Assembly: GCA_030407005.1 (NCBI GenBank)
Contig: JAUDYN010000002.1
Span: forward strand, 3,658,001 to 3,722,000
Length of the DNA stretch: 64,000 nt
Direction: 5' to 3'
From: Desarmillaria ectypa
Taxonomy: Eukaryota; Basidiomycota; Agaricomycetes; Agaricales; Physalacriaceae
The notes beneath the pieces were generated by a model. It saw only the letters and a list, made by a program, of their open reading frames with translations. It was not told the origin of the DNA and did no database searches. The position numbers and the translations under genes are program-made. Shown piece by piece: positions 12,959 through 25,475 of this stretch. Position 1 is the first letter of the stretch. Every line of letters starts with the position of its first letter.

Positions 12959-14490
12959 GGTGGGCGATTTCTGGGAATCCGAAGGGAACCTACAATGTCT
13001 TTAAAGTTTCGAGGGGTGCCCGGGCGGGAAGGCTCTGCACTGACGGACATACTGCACGGTGAAATTTAGAGCAAAAGGTGGCTGAGGGGTTTGCGCTAAG
13101 TTAATGAAAGAGACGCCGCCAGCGTGGAGACTATTATATCATGAGTTTATTTTAAGCACAAGGTAACGCGCGAAACACGCCTTTTGATCTATACTAACCC
13201 ATGACAGGCGTATCGCGGGCCACGGCGGACTTGTTGGAATTCGACTAGAGCAGGCTAGCGCAACGTGTATTTCCCTGGACTTCCCGAATTCACTTGCCAC
13301 ACATGTGCCAGCTCAGGATTGGCCGACGAACCTGTCTTCAGAGCGCGGCGAGGCGTCACCGGCGCAGTTTGCCTCATGATCTTGAGCGTTCCAGTGTGTC
13401 GTCATGCACACAGGGATCAGTCTTCAGCCAAAGATATGTGCAGTCGCTAGTGGCGGGGAAAAATGTTACCCAAAAAAAAAAATAGACCTTGGAAACCCGT
13501 CGTGTTGAGTACCACCAAGTCCGAGGCTTCTGCAAAATTTTCCAAGATCCGATACTCCTCCCCGCTGTTGGCATAGATGATCGCTTGTTGATTGTGATAT
13601 TGGGCTCTGATCATCGATGTTCCAAAAACGCTGAAGGCCATACTGACATGGAAACCTACGGTGAAACACCTATTTCGCTGATTATCAACCATATTTGTGA
13701 GAAAATGAAGTACCTATCCTACCTCTTTCGGTGGACACTCAGTGGGTAAGCGTTAACCAGAGTTTCATGAATTATGATGCTTCCAACACGAGCTGCAATT
13801 TCACTGAGACCAAGGCACCGCAAATACCATCTGTGCTTGTACAAATGCAGAAAGAGTGCATCGGTAGCTTCATTAGCTAGGCGTGCCTATGGAGTTATAC
13901 ACATGAAAACGCCATGCCAGAAAGGCTTGTAATGTATACAACACATGGTCATAGGTTTTTCATTGGTCAATGGTGATTAAGTGGCTTTTGCGAGCAACCG
14001 GGAAATCAAAATTTCTTGAGAATAGAATAAACCGAGCCATGAGAGAGAAGAACCACAGAAACCGGTACCGTCTGATTTGACAATTGGGAGTTTAAATTAG
14101 GATTACCACCGACGCAGATAGACCGCCCAAGTTCTCTACTGGTCAGCACCCCGACGGAGCATAACGATGAATAGCTGTGGAACTATCCCAGAAAACTGAG
14201 CGGTAGGCGGTAAAATTTAGTACTTGAGCGTGAGTTCCTGTTTCCAAGTGCCGTGCATAACTCCAAAGAGGAACCTAATGTTATCACCTTCATTCTAACT
14301 CTGATCTATGATTGGGTGTAACAAAGTTTGTCCTTCACTTAGTATTTAGATTTACCAGCATAGTCAGAAAAGTGGTTTATTTAAATGAATGCCTCGATGG
14401 TTTTATGAACAAACGTTATTCTGATACATGCCGTCGAATAAAGGTACAGAGGCTAGCAGGAGGGCGTCTACTTCCAAATTCATTACATCT
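12959..14490. other. intergenic region between aminotransferase and arginase
   Basis: About 1.5 kb with only short, low-complexity or incidental open frames (for example around the A-run near 13470-13482). No RNA gene or transposon signature is recognised. The left edge must hold the aminotransferase promoter, since that gene starts at 12958 and points left. Confidence 0.35.
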
Positions 14491-15900
14491 TCACAATAAC
14501 GTCTCGCCTGAAGCACCAGGTCAGCGCGAAATTATGTGAAAGCAAGAAGTAACTTACCGAGGGCTGCACGGACTAGGGAGCAACCGACTGTCACGGTCTT
14601 GTTCACGCTAAATTCGTCCTCGAGATGCGGATTCACCTCCTTCAGTAGCCGTCAATCGTTATTCCAAACAGTGCGTTGCAATAGAAAACTCACCACCAAA
14701 TCAAGAGCAACAAGCAATCCCGTTTCACAGACAGCCTCGCAGATGTAATGTCCTTCTCTGAAGGTAAGTCCTCCACGAACCTAAGTAGGCATTAAGCGAT
14801 TATTCTACTTCAAGTGGGCTTTCGTCTTACCGGTGTTCCGGTAGAGGGGGCAACCGAAGGATCTAAAGCATCTATATCGAAGCTGAGATGGATCGGCAGA
14901 TCTCTCTTTGGATTAACGTGGTCCAGCGCCATCTCAACAACTTTCCCAATACCGTACTTATCCACTTCATGCATACTAAACGCCTGGATCTTGTTCTCTT
15001 TCAAGATGCGCTTCTCTCCGGCATCGATGTCGCGCAGCCCGATGTATACCAAACGCTCGGCCTTCAACAGAGGTTTGATCCAGCCGAACTCGGGGACCTT
15101 GGCTCCCAAGCCGAGGAGGAAGGACACGGGCATTCCGTGGATGTTACCTTGAAAGACTCCATGAGGTGGTATTACATTTTCGACGAGCTAACTACGCACC
15201 CGAATCTGTGGTCTCGGGAGTGTTGATGTCGGCATGAGCGTCAATCCAGATAACGCATGCATTCGGATAGGTACTAAAGCTACTATGAGAATAACCGCCA
15301 TTATGATAGCACCGATAACGTACCCCAACGTTCCGGAAATCGTACCCATAGCCTATCGCATCATGCATGAGAAATCGGAACTAGCGCGTAGAGAAAAAGC
15401 ATACGAGCGAATGGTCACCACCGAGGGTCAGTGGTAACTCACCCCGTGCAGCGTGCCCAGCAACAACTTTGGCTACAGATTCAGTGACGCGTGAAACGAA
15501 CCTGGGGTTGCGCAGTTTTCCGATGGGTGGATCATCTGTCACGCTGAGCTCTTCGAACTGATGGTGGCCATCAAAGGTGACTCGCCAGCCTAGCTCAGCT
15601 AGCTGGTCCGTAAGCCCGGCCTCAACCAAGTGAATGGGGCCCTTATCAACACCCACTCTTTGCTGTGGCGGGGATTCAGAACCAGAACAATGTATATTGA
15701 TTGAACCTCACCTGCCCAGCACTATAAAATGGATCCATTAGAATTTTAGCCCTATCGTATAACAATATTTTCATACCTGAATGGACATCCGATTATCTAC
15801 AAAGATTACCACGTTAGATTATGGAAATTTTGGTAGAGCCCCTAGCACGTACCGCGACCGTCTGGGGCTCCTTGAGAAAATGCGACTTGGTTTGGGACAT
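14491..15900 (-). CDS. CAR1: arginase
   Basis: Mn2+-dependent hydrolysis of L-arginine to L-ornithine and urea, the entry step of arginine catabolism, cytosolic in fungi. All ureohydrolase metal motifs are visible: LTLGGDHSL, WIDAHADINTPETTDSG, SFDIDALDPSVAPSTGTPV. The N-terminus needs two micro-exons: exon 1 15853-15900 (MSQTKSHFLKEPQTVA), exon 2 15777-15796 (20 nt), exon 3 15712-15721 (10 nt), exon 4 from 15662. Together these give IIGCPFSAGQQRVGVDKGP, the conserved arginase start, and each boundary has GT..AG. At the 3' end an intron separates SLVRAAL from the last codons GETLL, with the stop at 14491. Family length is normal (a little over 300 residues). A CACGTG at 16128-16133 lies upstream and could be regulatory. 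Confidence 0.92.
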
Positions 15901-16775
15901 GCTTGATGAAGAAATAAAGATATTAAAAAAATCGGCAAGTTCTGAAGGAAGGAAGGAAGGGAAACCGCCTGGGCGTTTTATATACAGTGATGGAGGGAAA
16001 GGTTCGGGGTTGGGTTCGGACCCGTCTGCCGAAGCTGTTTGTCGGCCCGAATTCGGATCTCAATTTTTACCGCTTTGATCGAAAGATAATCATATCTCGG
16101 AAACAAGCGACGTCCCGTGCTACTTCTCACGTGTGGCGTTGAAACGCAATTTTTTTGGCAATGCATCATCCTAGATGCTTACTCCTGGAAGTACTAATGG
16201 CGAAGGCATCCAGATCCAACTGTCGCTCGTAGGCTGCAGCATCAGATCATCTCTTGCCTCAGAGACATGGAGAAAATTGAGCGCCTTCAAGTTTTTGACC
16301 ATCGTACATAGCTTCCGCCGGACTGTTGTCCGAGTCCCAGTGAATAAAAGTCAGGCGACCGCCTGTTTCTTGTTACAAAAATATATTTGAAATACATGGG
16401 GCCAAATGGCAGTTTGTACGAGAGGGAGTATATTGTTTTACCCTAATGGAAGGTACAAGATCCGCAAAGTGTACCACATGAGCGAGGACTGCTGGTTTGC
16501 TGCATGAGAGGTGCATTATGGAGCCACAAATTTACTGCGGGGTGAATTCTTTAGAATTATCCTGATCATCTTTGGCCAGTCAACTCCACGACTTTCTCCA
16601 TCTGGCCGGGCTGGTTCATCACAAGCATAAATTTGCCCATTAGAGTCAGTATTTATGACTTTGTCTTTTTCAATTCCCCAACAAAGCATGACTAGTCAAA
16701 GACGAATTGAATTAAGTATTATTATTCTATATGTATGTGTCTAGTTTCTCTTCTTGCACCTGCACAAACAAATCT
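15901..16775. other. intergenic region
   Basis: Arginase promoter on the left part, including a GGAA microsatellite at about 15948-15962, several TTCGG repeats near 16000-16050 and a CACGTG at 16128-16133. The right part is the 3' flank of the monooxygenase gene. No gene recognised. Confidence 0.4.
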
Positions 16776-18976
16776 TTACACAGTCAAAGATTTCAGCGAC
16801 GACGCCACTGCCTCTGCATCTGGGGAAAACACCATGTCAAAGTAAGCCTTCAGACCGGCTGCACCATTGACAAGAGCTCCAATAACACCATCGGGCCGAA
16901 CGATTATGGTGTCAAAATCCCTGCTCTTGATCACATAGTTCTGGTACGCATATCCGTCTTTGTCTTTGAAAACAAGCTCAGCGGGAAGATCACTGGATTT
17001 GACTTCAGTTTTCTCAGGAAGAATGACGACGCGCTTCAATATATGTGCCGAATACTGCTTGACGGAGTCAAGGATAGCCGTCTGCTTCTCCTTGTCGTCA
17101 GAGAAGAGAAGGAGGGTGTGATGAGTAGGTCCAAACACATCAAACAGTGTGGACGAGTACTTGTCTGCTGGCTGCCCGAGCGAAATCAATCCCGGAGCGT
17201 CGGGGGCACGGTCACCACCTCGAACGGTACCGTCGTTTCCAGAACGGTAAGGATCGACCTCCTCACTACAGTCGGTCTGCGTTTCATCGACAATAATAGG
17301 GCTTCCGCGGTAATTGACACCGAATTGACGCAACTCGTAACCTCGCTTCCAGCCGTCAAAGTTATCTGGCGTGCGCGCGAATGTCTTGTTGAGAAGTGCA
17401 GTGGTCTTGTCGAGCATGGAAGCAACGACGGGCAGGCGCTCATGGGTGTAGGAGTCGAGGAGCGCCTTTGAAGCAAGGCCTTTCTCTGTCAGAGCTAACT
17501 TCCACGCCAAGTTCAACTACAGATGGTGTTAGTAAGAAATTCGGTTGAAACTCGTTGAAATGGCTCACACAGTCTTGTACACCTGTGTTCATACCCTGGA
17601 GAATGAGAGCTGTATCAGTGGTTTTATTCTTAAACGATGGTTGTAGAAATGTACTTGAGCTCCGGTGGGGCTGTGGACATGTGAAGCATCTATGGACCGT
17701 GAGTCAAGGTAATTTATCCAAATTTGCTAAATGAACATACCTCCAGCAACATAGACTCGTCCATAGCCGAATTTATCTACCATACGAACGTTTGGTCTGG
17801 CTCATTAATCAGCGAATGTCGATGTTCAAGACGCGTTTACAGTATTACCTATAGGGCCGTAAATAGATGAGGTCGCCAAAATCAATGTCTGTGCGTCCGC
17901 TGATTTCGTAGAAAGACTTGATGAACTCTTCTCGACTTGATACCATTAAATCAGGATCGGCCTCAACACCACCACCGAGATAGTAACATCGATCGTCGTT
18001 AGGGATCTCATAGGGTCGCAGACTCGCCCTAAGACAGCGATGATTAAGAACAAGCCACGAGAATGTTTAAAAATGGACGTACATCTTTTTCGAGGCGTCA
18101 CCCCATACGTGCCAGATCTAAAAGGAGGAAACACGGCGGATCAATAACCGGTAAATAGAACGAGGATCGAAGCCTGTTTCACCTTCCGGTCCAACTTCTT
18201 CTCCAGGTCCTTAATGTAGATATCACCGATGACAAAGTTCTCTGCTTGTCGGGACTCGCCAAGGAAACTCAAGCCCAGTGTCTTTCGCACCATGCTAGAA
18301 GCACCGTCGGCACCGACCAGCCATTTGAATTCTGCTGTCTCTTCTACCTGTTTTCCGTCTACAGTCTTGGAGAGTATCGCTGAGACATGGACTTCCGTTT
18401 GCTCAAATGACAGAAGTTCAGTACCGAGCTCAACGTGGACGCCGTACTTCGCCAAGTGTTGCCGAAGAATTGCTTCATGGCGATCCTGGCCCATAATAAG
18501 AACATTACCCTAGAATAACGTTAGTGAAATAGATATCCGATTACCGAGGGAGGTGCCAACATATGGATTGGCCGGCGTATTGTCTTCAACTGGGAACATG
18601 GGCATCTCCCTCTTGTGCGTAACCCCATCTTTGTCATATAGAATCAGTGAATGCATTATGGGGCTGGCCTTCTGTATGTCTTCTAAGACCCCCAGAAGTT
18701 TGTAGTGCTCCAATGTTCGTGGCTGAGTCAAAGTGAGTTCAAGATCTGCGTAACTTGCTAGACTACTCACTGAGAGCGCTGCACCTCGTTGTCCTACCTG
18801 AAATTTGGAAATCCTATCCACTACTCGCACAGAAATCCCATTTTGGGCGAGGGCGAGAGCTGTGACGAGACCACAAGGACCAGCGCCCGACTAAGATAAT
18901 GGCTTGAAAACGAGGCAGGCAACTATCAAAGACGAGTACATACGATAAGCACCGTTTGCGATTCGTTCTTGGACAT
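16776..18976 (-). CDS. FAD-dependent aromatic monooxygenase (phenol hydroxylase-type)
   Basis: Class A flavoprotein hydroxylase of the phenol 2-monooxygenase/PheA-TfdB type, expected to hydroxylate an aromatic ring using NAD(P)H and O2. Start MSKNESQTVLI at 18976, then an intron, then SGAGPCGLVTALALAQNG (dinucleotide fold, GxGxxG), VGQRGAALQPRTLEHYKLLG, LVGADGASSMVRKTLGLSF (DG motif), and GDASHVHSPTGAQGMNTGV (FAD GD motif, assembled across an intron near 17600-17650), followed by NLAWKLAL. The last 150 or so residues form the thioredoxin-like C-terminal domain of phenol hydroxylases (KYSSTLFDVFGPTHHTLLLF). Many small introns. It is divergent from an MFS exporter at 20518, with 1.54 kb between them, a layout consistent with a detoxification or secondary-metabolism pair. 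Substrate unknown. Confidence 0.87.
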
Positions 18977-20517
18977 TGTAGAATGTATGGAAAATGAATA
19001 CCGGAGAACTCAGTGAATATGAGGGGCACCCAATCCTCCGAGTCGTCTTATAACGTTCTAGCGGGAGAAAATGAGGACGGAGGAAGTTAGAACGTCTCCT
19101 GAAGTTGGACTCGAACCATCCAGCCTTACTCTGCCCCATATGTAGAAAAGAACAATTGCTGACATCGATATAGAAGCCCGCGGCCGCAATGTTGGGACCT
19201 GCAGGAGCGGGACGGGAACGCGCCGCCAAGTAGACGCTTGATTGACAGAGTTGCCAATATCTAAGCAGATATGAAGACCTGCGTAGACTCTAAACATTTT
19301 TAGTGTAAAGCTCCCGAACATCTTTAGATATTCACAGTAAATAAATGAGCACCCGGGCCAGAAGAGATAGCGACTATAGTTTCAGAAATTATTGTTAGGA
19401 CAGACAGAAAGTTGCGCACTGATCGACTTGCCCAAGCATCAGATCATCAGGGCGTCCCGAAATCACTTTTAGAGATTGGATGCCCCGGGTAAATGTAGGT
19501 GGCTAAAACTCTGTATAATGAAGATTTCGGCAAACTAACTCGAAATCAACATACCCATTATGAACAGCGGTTCAAGGGGCCAAGTTTTATATTCATAGCA
19601 CGCCGCAGCAGTCGACTAATCTTAAAACCCAATACCTGATTGGTCCTCCGCATACGAAAGTTTGTGTACATACTCGTGAAAAACAAGGCATTGTCACTGT
19701 CTGTAGTCATTCTGATAAGGATCCGGCGGGGGACCGACGTCGGAGTAATGATAGCTGCCAGACTAATGTAGTGGGAAGACTCCGAGAGCCCTTCCTTCAG
19801 GATTTGTACGCCACCCGAGGCTCGGTGAAGGCTTAGGACTGATCAAATGCCTGCCGAGTCGAGGACAAAGTACGAAGTCAAAATCAAAACGATAATAACA
19901 GATCTTCGGTCCCGGTCCGGAAAGTATTCCGAGTCGGACCGGCGGGAAATTTTTGTCCACATCATTGGCACCTCGCCATCTCCTACACACGTTGTTTCGT
20001 AACTGTGAATCCAATGTTCCTTGCTATCTCTTCTGTTTGATGAGGTAAATGTTACAAAGATCTACTCGGCTCTGACAAGCATACTGTACTCTTGCAAGCG
20101 ATGTCTGCCACTAGGTCGCAGCAGCGGCCTTGTCGCCTCGCTCTTTCATATGTCAGTGGCTGTTTTCTACATGCACATAGTGCATTATCACGAAAATTTA
20201 TAGCTTATACCTATGCCTAGATGCATCAGTCATTGTCAAACTAAGCCAGGTCATACTGAGGGCCTATAAGCGAAGCGCTAATAGTACCACATCGCATCAG
20301 TTACCAAAGAATGGGTAACGTAGCTAAGCGAACCGACAATTCAAAAGAAGCGCTGGCTGCCAGGTGAGGTGGAAACCCCGGGTAGCGTCGCTAAAATCCC
20401 ATTCACAAGAAATTAACAGGATCCGGACTCCGAGTCGGTATGCCGCCAAGAGCAATCCCGAGGTTATAACATCTTGATGATTGGCATTTTACTTTATTGT
20501 CACTTCCCAGCCTTGCC
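18977..20517. promoter_or_regulatory. divergent promoter with CCG..CGG palindromes
   Basis: Region between the divergently transcribed monooxygenase and MFS transporter. It carries three palindromes built of CCG and CGG half-sites: CCGACGTCGG at 19734-19743, CCGAGTCGG at 19929-19937 and CCGAGTCGG at 20430-20438. CGG-type half-sites are bound by fungal Zn2Cys6 regulators, so common control of both genes is a reasonable inference, not proof. No coding exon recognised here. Confidence 0.4.
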
Positions 20518-22903
20518 ATGTCCTCAGCTACGACGCCTCACCGGGATGATTTGGCGCTGTATGCGCGCCCTTCCCCTCCAGAGTCGGTAACAGAGACTGT
20601 ACAGGTCCCCGAAAGTGTCAGCGAGAAGAGACCCGAAGAACCGAAGGGAATCGAAGCGGTCAAGAAAGGTCGAGACTTTTGGCTCAGTTTCGCAGCCATG
20701 ATCGTTTCAATTTTCTTGAGTGCCCTGGATTTGACATCTGTGGGAACGGCGCTACCGACGATTGCCGATGCTTTGAACGATGACAAAGGCAATTATGTCT
20801 GGGTGAGTGCTATGATGTTTTTCGGTATCCCACGTCTTTTAGTATCTGATTCTTTCCGCGACTTTTCAGGTTGGATCCGCCTATGCTCTTTCTAGTACAG
20901 CCATCATGCCTCTGAGCGGCAGTTTATCGGATGCCTTTGGCAGGTGAGCAGAATCTTACTCGTCGTCTCTAAACACACACTGATGTATATCAGGAAACCT
21001 GTCATGTTAATTTCAATCGCGCTCTTTGCTTTGGGCAGCGCTTTAGCTGGAGCGGCTCAGGACATGGTTTGTGAGAATATGTAGGTCACCGCTGTTTACT
21101 TACTTTTTGCATTTCAGAACATGATGATCGGCGCAAGAAGTAAGTCTATCCAATTGATAAGGTATTTTCGCCTTACCAACAACTCGACAGCGGTCCAGGG
21201 ACTTGGGGGTGGTGGAATCATCAATCTTGTAGAGATCTTGATTTCTGATCTAGTCGCCCTCTCGGAACGGGGAACATACCAGGGTATGATCGGTCTAACA
21301 TGGTCATTTGCCTCGGTAAGTTCTATTGGCGGTATAACGTGACACGCCGACTTATATAGCACCCTCATAGGCTATTGCTCCACCTATCGTATGTCAAGCG
21401 ATGAAGTTTTCATTAAACCCTCTTTAACCTTATAATCACAGGGTGGTGCTCTTGCCTCGAAGGGAAAGACGGCTTGGAGATGGCTCTTCTGTGAGTGCAA
21501 CCATGTATGAAAGGATACTTTTTTACACATCAATGCGCAGACCTCAATTTGCCCCTCACTGGCGGCGCCTTCATCCTCGTGCTTTTCTTCTTGAACGTGC
21601 GCACTCCCCCGGGAACGGTCAAAGAAAAGCTAAACAAGGTTGATTGGTTGTAAGTATTTCCCATGCGATAGGTTCAATGACTCACGGATAAGTGTCTTAC
21701 AGCGGAAACGTCATTGTCATATGCGGCACTACTTTGGCTATCATCGGCCTGACCTGGGGAGGCATTCGCTACAGTTGGACTGATAAACATGTGTTGGCGC
21801 CCCTTATTATCGGTCTCGCTCTTCTTGTTGCTTTCGCCTGGTACGAAGTTAAGGTTCCAGCGAAACCTACCGTTCCTTCAGACCTTCTCAAGAACCGTAC
21901 TACTCTAAGCGCGTTAGTATCACTTTCCCTCATGAAACGCGTAGCCTTACCCTTAAAATTAGCATTTTAATGACCGCCATGCATGGCATCACGAGTATAT
22001 GTGAGTGTTGACATTTTTGTCCTATCCCCTGTCACTGACCAAGCATCAATCCTTTGACAGCCATCCTTTACTACTTACCGGTATTCTTCCAATCCTCATT
22101 TGCATCCTCCCCTATTCGTTCTGCTGTCCAATTCCTGCCCAGCGCGTTGATCATAGCACCGTTTGCTCTTTCGTCTGGTTTCATTGTTGCTATTACAGGA
22201 AAATACCGACCAGTCAACTGGGTCGGATGGGCATTGACTATGATTGGGTTCGGACTGCTTAGTTTACTCAAGGAGGATACTTCGACAGGAAAATGGGTCG
22301 GCTATCAGCTGGTTGCCAGTGCTGGAAGTGGTCTAGTGGTATGTCTGGTGTCGCCGTTACCCTTGTCAGCCACGTGCTGAACACTTGACAGTTCTCTGCG
22401 CCTGTCTTCCCGCTGCTGGCACCTCAACCTATCAGTCGAACGGCTTCTGCCCTGGCACTTTTCGCGTTCACTCGTGCATTTACCCAGACCTGGGGTATAA
22501 CTATTGGAAGTACCATCCTCCAGGTAAATGCCTATCACCGAATCCCTATTCGCTGTTTTTCTAATTCGTCATGCTGTAGAACAAACTTAAAATCAATCTC
22601 CCTGCTGCCTACCTTGCCACATTCCCAGCTGGCCGTGAGATTGCATACGCAGCCATTCCCAACATCCGTTCATTAGCTGAGCCTCTGCAAACAGAGGTGC
22701 GAGTCGCCTTCGCTGAAAGTATGAAAGTTGTATGGCAAACCATGGTCGGGATTGCCGGCGCTGGGTTTTTGTTCAGCCTGCTCATGCAAGAAGTGGAGAT
22801 GGTGGGGGTTGTTGATGAGACCTACGCCCTCCAGGCCCCTACAGAGAGAAACGTGACTGAGAATCGGGACGTAGAAAAGGCTGCTCCACCAGCTACCTCG
22901 TAA
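20518..22903 (+). CDS. MFS drug/compound exporter, 14-TM (DHA2-like)
   Basis: Plasma-membrane proton antiporter of the major facilitator superfamily. The first ATG is at 20518 (MSSATTPHRDD). A hydrophilic N-tail of about 55 residues precedes TM1, DFWLSFAAMIVSIFLSALDL, followed by TSVGTALPTIADAL, the signature loop GSLSDAFGRKPVM between TM2 and TM3, and RTVQGLGGGGIINLVEILISD near TM4. Later segments include GNVIVICGTTLAIIGLTWGG, SILYYLPVFFQSSFASSP, FLPSALIIAPFALSSGFIVA and VVWQTMVGIAGAGFLFSLLM. The count of hydrophobic segments (about 14) and the motif set fit the DHA2 group. At least eight short introns. Substrate not inferable, but the head-to-head FAD monooxygenase suggests export of an oxidised aromatic. 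Confidence 0.88.
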
Positions 22904-23431
22904 GCTCGAGAGCCTTTGGAACGAGCGGCACCACTCTTTCCTTCATGAATTAATCATACAGACGCACAAATTTATCATTCGCATCGCTGTAATGTTAATG
23001 AACACGCATTGTCTATATACCATTGCAATTATAGAGTGATCTTTCCAAGTCGCAAACGAAAGTTGAGATCGCCGGCTCGCAGTAACGTCGAGGTTCTTAC
23101 GCTCCTTCTTCCTTCACATCCATCTTCGTTTTTTGAACTACCTGCTTGACGGCTGAGTCCTCCGGGAAAGTTGAATGTTTAAATATCTGAACTGCGTGCC
23201 TATGACGGCCAAAAAACTATAGTGTCTGACTTTACTCCGATATATCACGATAGGCGATCGAATCACTAGTCCTGACGTGGCACCCGAAGCATTCTCTGCA
23301 TGCTCACTTCCCGGGTGTATCTATAAATCGGTCCGTACACTTGGCGGGCCGACCAATGCGCGTCATGGGTCTTCGCACTCATGACACTAGGTAGATCTTC
23401 TCCAGAATCGAGCTGAAGAAGGCATGAAACC

Positions 23432-25091
23432 ATGTTCTTTCTCTACGCTGTAGTAGCAGCAGTTCTGCCATATACTCTGGCATTTTCCCCATTGTTTCTA
23501 CCCTGCCAAGTACAGAAGCTTGCAAACCAATCAACACTTTCCGGTTGTCCTCCCGGAACTATTTTGGTATCGAACGACAATTTTGATCCCGATACATCGT
23601 TCAATAGTATCCAAGATGCAATTTTGTCTTTGTATGTATTTCTGGTCTCGACCAGTACCACAGTGCGAGCTTCAGCTGACTGTCAACTCAGACCGGATCT
23701 GGGTCGCGCCACAATCTTAATTGCGGAGGGACAGTATCAAGAGACTCTCAACATCACTCGTAAAGGGCCTCTAACGCTTTTGGTCCGTCTGTATCGTTTG
23801 GCCGAACTGCGCATCTCATACTTCGTCTATTTAGGGCCAGCTACCAGCAGGGTCCACGATAACATCATTCGCCAACGGGTCAGCGTCGAACCTTGTCCAA
23901 GTATGGAACAACAAGTTCGTCCATACTGGAATGGATGATGCCGATTCTGCTGTGTTAACTGTCGCGCCCTCGTACAAGGCTGCGTTAATTGGTTCTGGCC
24001 CTACCGGCGCTCCTTTACAGCCGCTCTTCGGAAACACAGACTTCAGGGCATATAACATCGATTTTCAGAACCGTGCAGTTAGTCGTACCCCATTGCTTCC
24101 TTGTCTGTGTTTGACCTGTGGACATTTAGGCGAACTTTCCTATTTCACAAGCGCTGGTGACAGATATTTCCTATGCAAACGCCTCTTTCTATGGATGCTC
24201 GTTTGCCAGCTATCAGGATACGTGGTACACCGGCAGAAATGGAAGCACGTACGTCTTTGATAGCGTCATATACGGTCAAACAGACTGTGAGTGCTATTGT
24301 TAGTTCTGTGTACTTCTTTTTTCCGATATCGTGGCACAGATCTTTTCGGGTTCGGCACTGCGTGAGTCCAGGTGTAGGACTTTGTCTAATTCTCTCAATC
24401 CCTCGCGTCTAGCTGGTTTCAGAACGTCGTTCTTGCCAACCGCGCATGCGGTGGTGGCATCGTTGCATGGAAGGGAACTAATCTAACAGACGCACCCGGA
24501 AACAGGTACGGCGCATACATTTCTGACTCTCGGATCATTCGAGTAAGATGTCAAGTTCACCCCTTGTGCTCAGTCTTTCCTGACTATGATCCATAGTCTC
24601 CCGATGCGAATGCGACTACCGACATAACCGAGAGGTGTTACCTTGGTATGTGTGCCATTTGATGCCCCCTGCTTTGGAACCTCACTCTGAACCAAAGGTC
24701 GGCCTTGGAATGACCTCGCCACTACTGTGTTTTTGAGTACCTACATGGAAAACGTCATCCGGCCCGCTGGGTGGATCCCCTTCAATTCGGACAGGTACGA
24801 TCGAACAGTCCAGTCCTGTTGATCTTCGCTGACGGGCAAAACGATCCCAGACCTAAGATTCTGAACACGACGTTTTATGCGGAATTCAACTCTTCAGGTA
24901 AGCCACTTCTTTCCCTCTTCCTTACGCGCATCTAAATCATATATACAGGGCCTGGGGGCAATACTTCTTCTCGTATTTCGTTGGAACATATTTTGACCAT
25001 TGATGAAGCGCAAACTTTCATGGTTGACACGGTCTTCTTGGAGCGCCCATCCTGGATCGATCACTCGTACCTGTCGTCCTTTGAGCAGTAG
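23432..25091 (+). CDS. secreted pectin methylesterase (CE8)
   Basis: De-esterifies homogalacturonan in plant cell walls outside the cell. A signal peptide is evident at the start (MFFLYAVVAAVLPYTLAFS). Exon assembly gives SFNSIQDAILSL, ATILIAEGQYQETLNI, NGSASNLVQVWNNKFVHTG, GTDFRAYNIDFQN-like text (GNTDFRAYNIDFQNRA), then the catalytic-region motifs SFASYQDTWYTGRNGSTY, DLFGFGTAWFQNVV (the DxxFG segment is DLFGFG here, not the common DFIFG), NRACGGGIVAWKG and ERCYLGRPWNDLATTVF with the substrate-binding Arg/Trp. It ends SWIDHSYLSSFEQ at the stop 25089-25091. Eight or so introns, two flanking a very short exon near 24340. Expected in a wood- or litter-decaying or plant-associated fungus; expression control unknown. 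Confidence 0.87.
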
Positions 25092-25141
25092 GTGGGTGGG
25101 TCCAGTCCGCTGGATGGAGGATGTATTGCTGGCATTTATAC

Positions 25142-25475
25142 CCAATATATCCCCTAGTCCCATATCCACGAAGCACTTTCCACTACACCTGCCGCTACAT
25201 TTTTCTACGCCCCTTTGTAGTCTGTTGCCAGGCTTTACAATGTTGAATGAGTTTATTTTTGAAGTGCGAGTGAGTGTATTGATGTGGCATCTTCGCCGTA
25301 TCGGTCTCAGCTCGCTTTCCACTGAAAGCCGTGACCCACCACATGGCGAAGAAATCCGACATCAACAATCAAAGGTGCCGTACAGTTATCTAGCCCGAAG
25401 CAATGGGAGGACGGTGAAGTAAACCAACGCCTCGTCTCTGGGTAGACACATTTATGGCTTCATTACAGGTTTGTG
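25142..25475 (+). repeat. direct duplication, copy A
   Basis: This stretch just downstream of the pectin methylesterase is repeated, with many substitutions and small indels, about 1.04 kb to the right. The clearest matching blocks are around 25204-25245 (TTTGTAGTCTG then AGGCT.TACAATG), 25249-25285 (TTTGAAGTGC.AGT) and 25355-25375 (ATC.ACAATCAAA). It has no convincing open frame on either strand. Origin unknown: decayed transposon, or an old local duplication of 3' flanking DNA. Confidence 0.6.

Noticed and set aside
13470..13485. A-run and microsatellite (GGAA near 15950) as functional elements
   Set aside because: Short simple repeats with no positional support beyond being intergenic.
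14888..15226. Plus-strand open frames opposite arginase
   Set aside because: Antisense shadow of the arginase exon, which has full motif support on the minus strand.
10611..15900. Arginase and aminotransferase as an arginine-catabolic cluster
   Set aside because: The aminotransferase lacks the features of ornithine aminotransferase (class III); it is a class I/II enzyme, so adjacency is not evidence of one pathway.
16731..17471. Long plus-strand open frame of 246 codons
   Set aside because: Antisense of the monooxygenase C-terminal exon, whose protein text fits the phenol-hydroxylase family.
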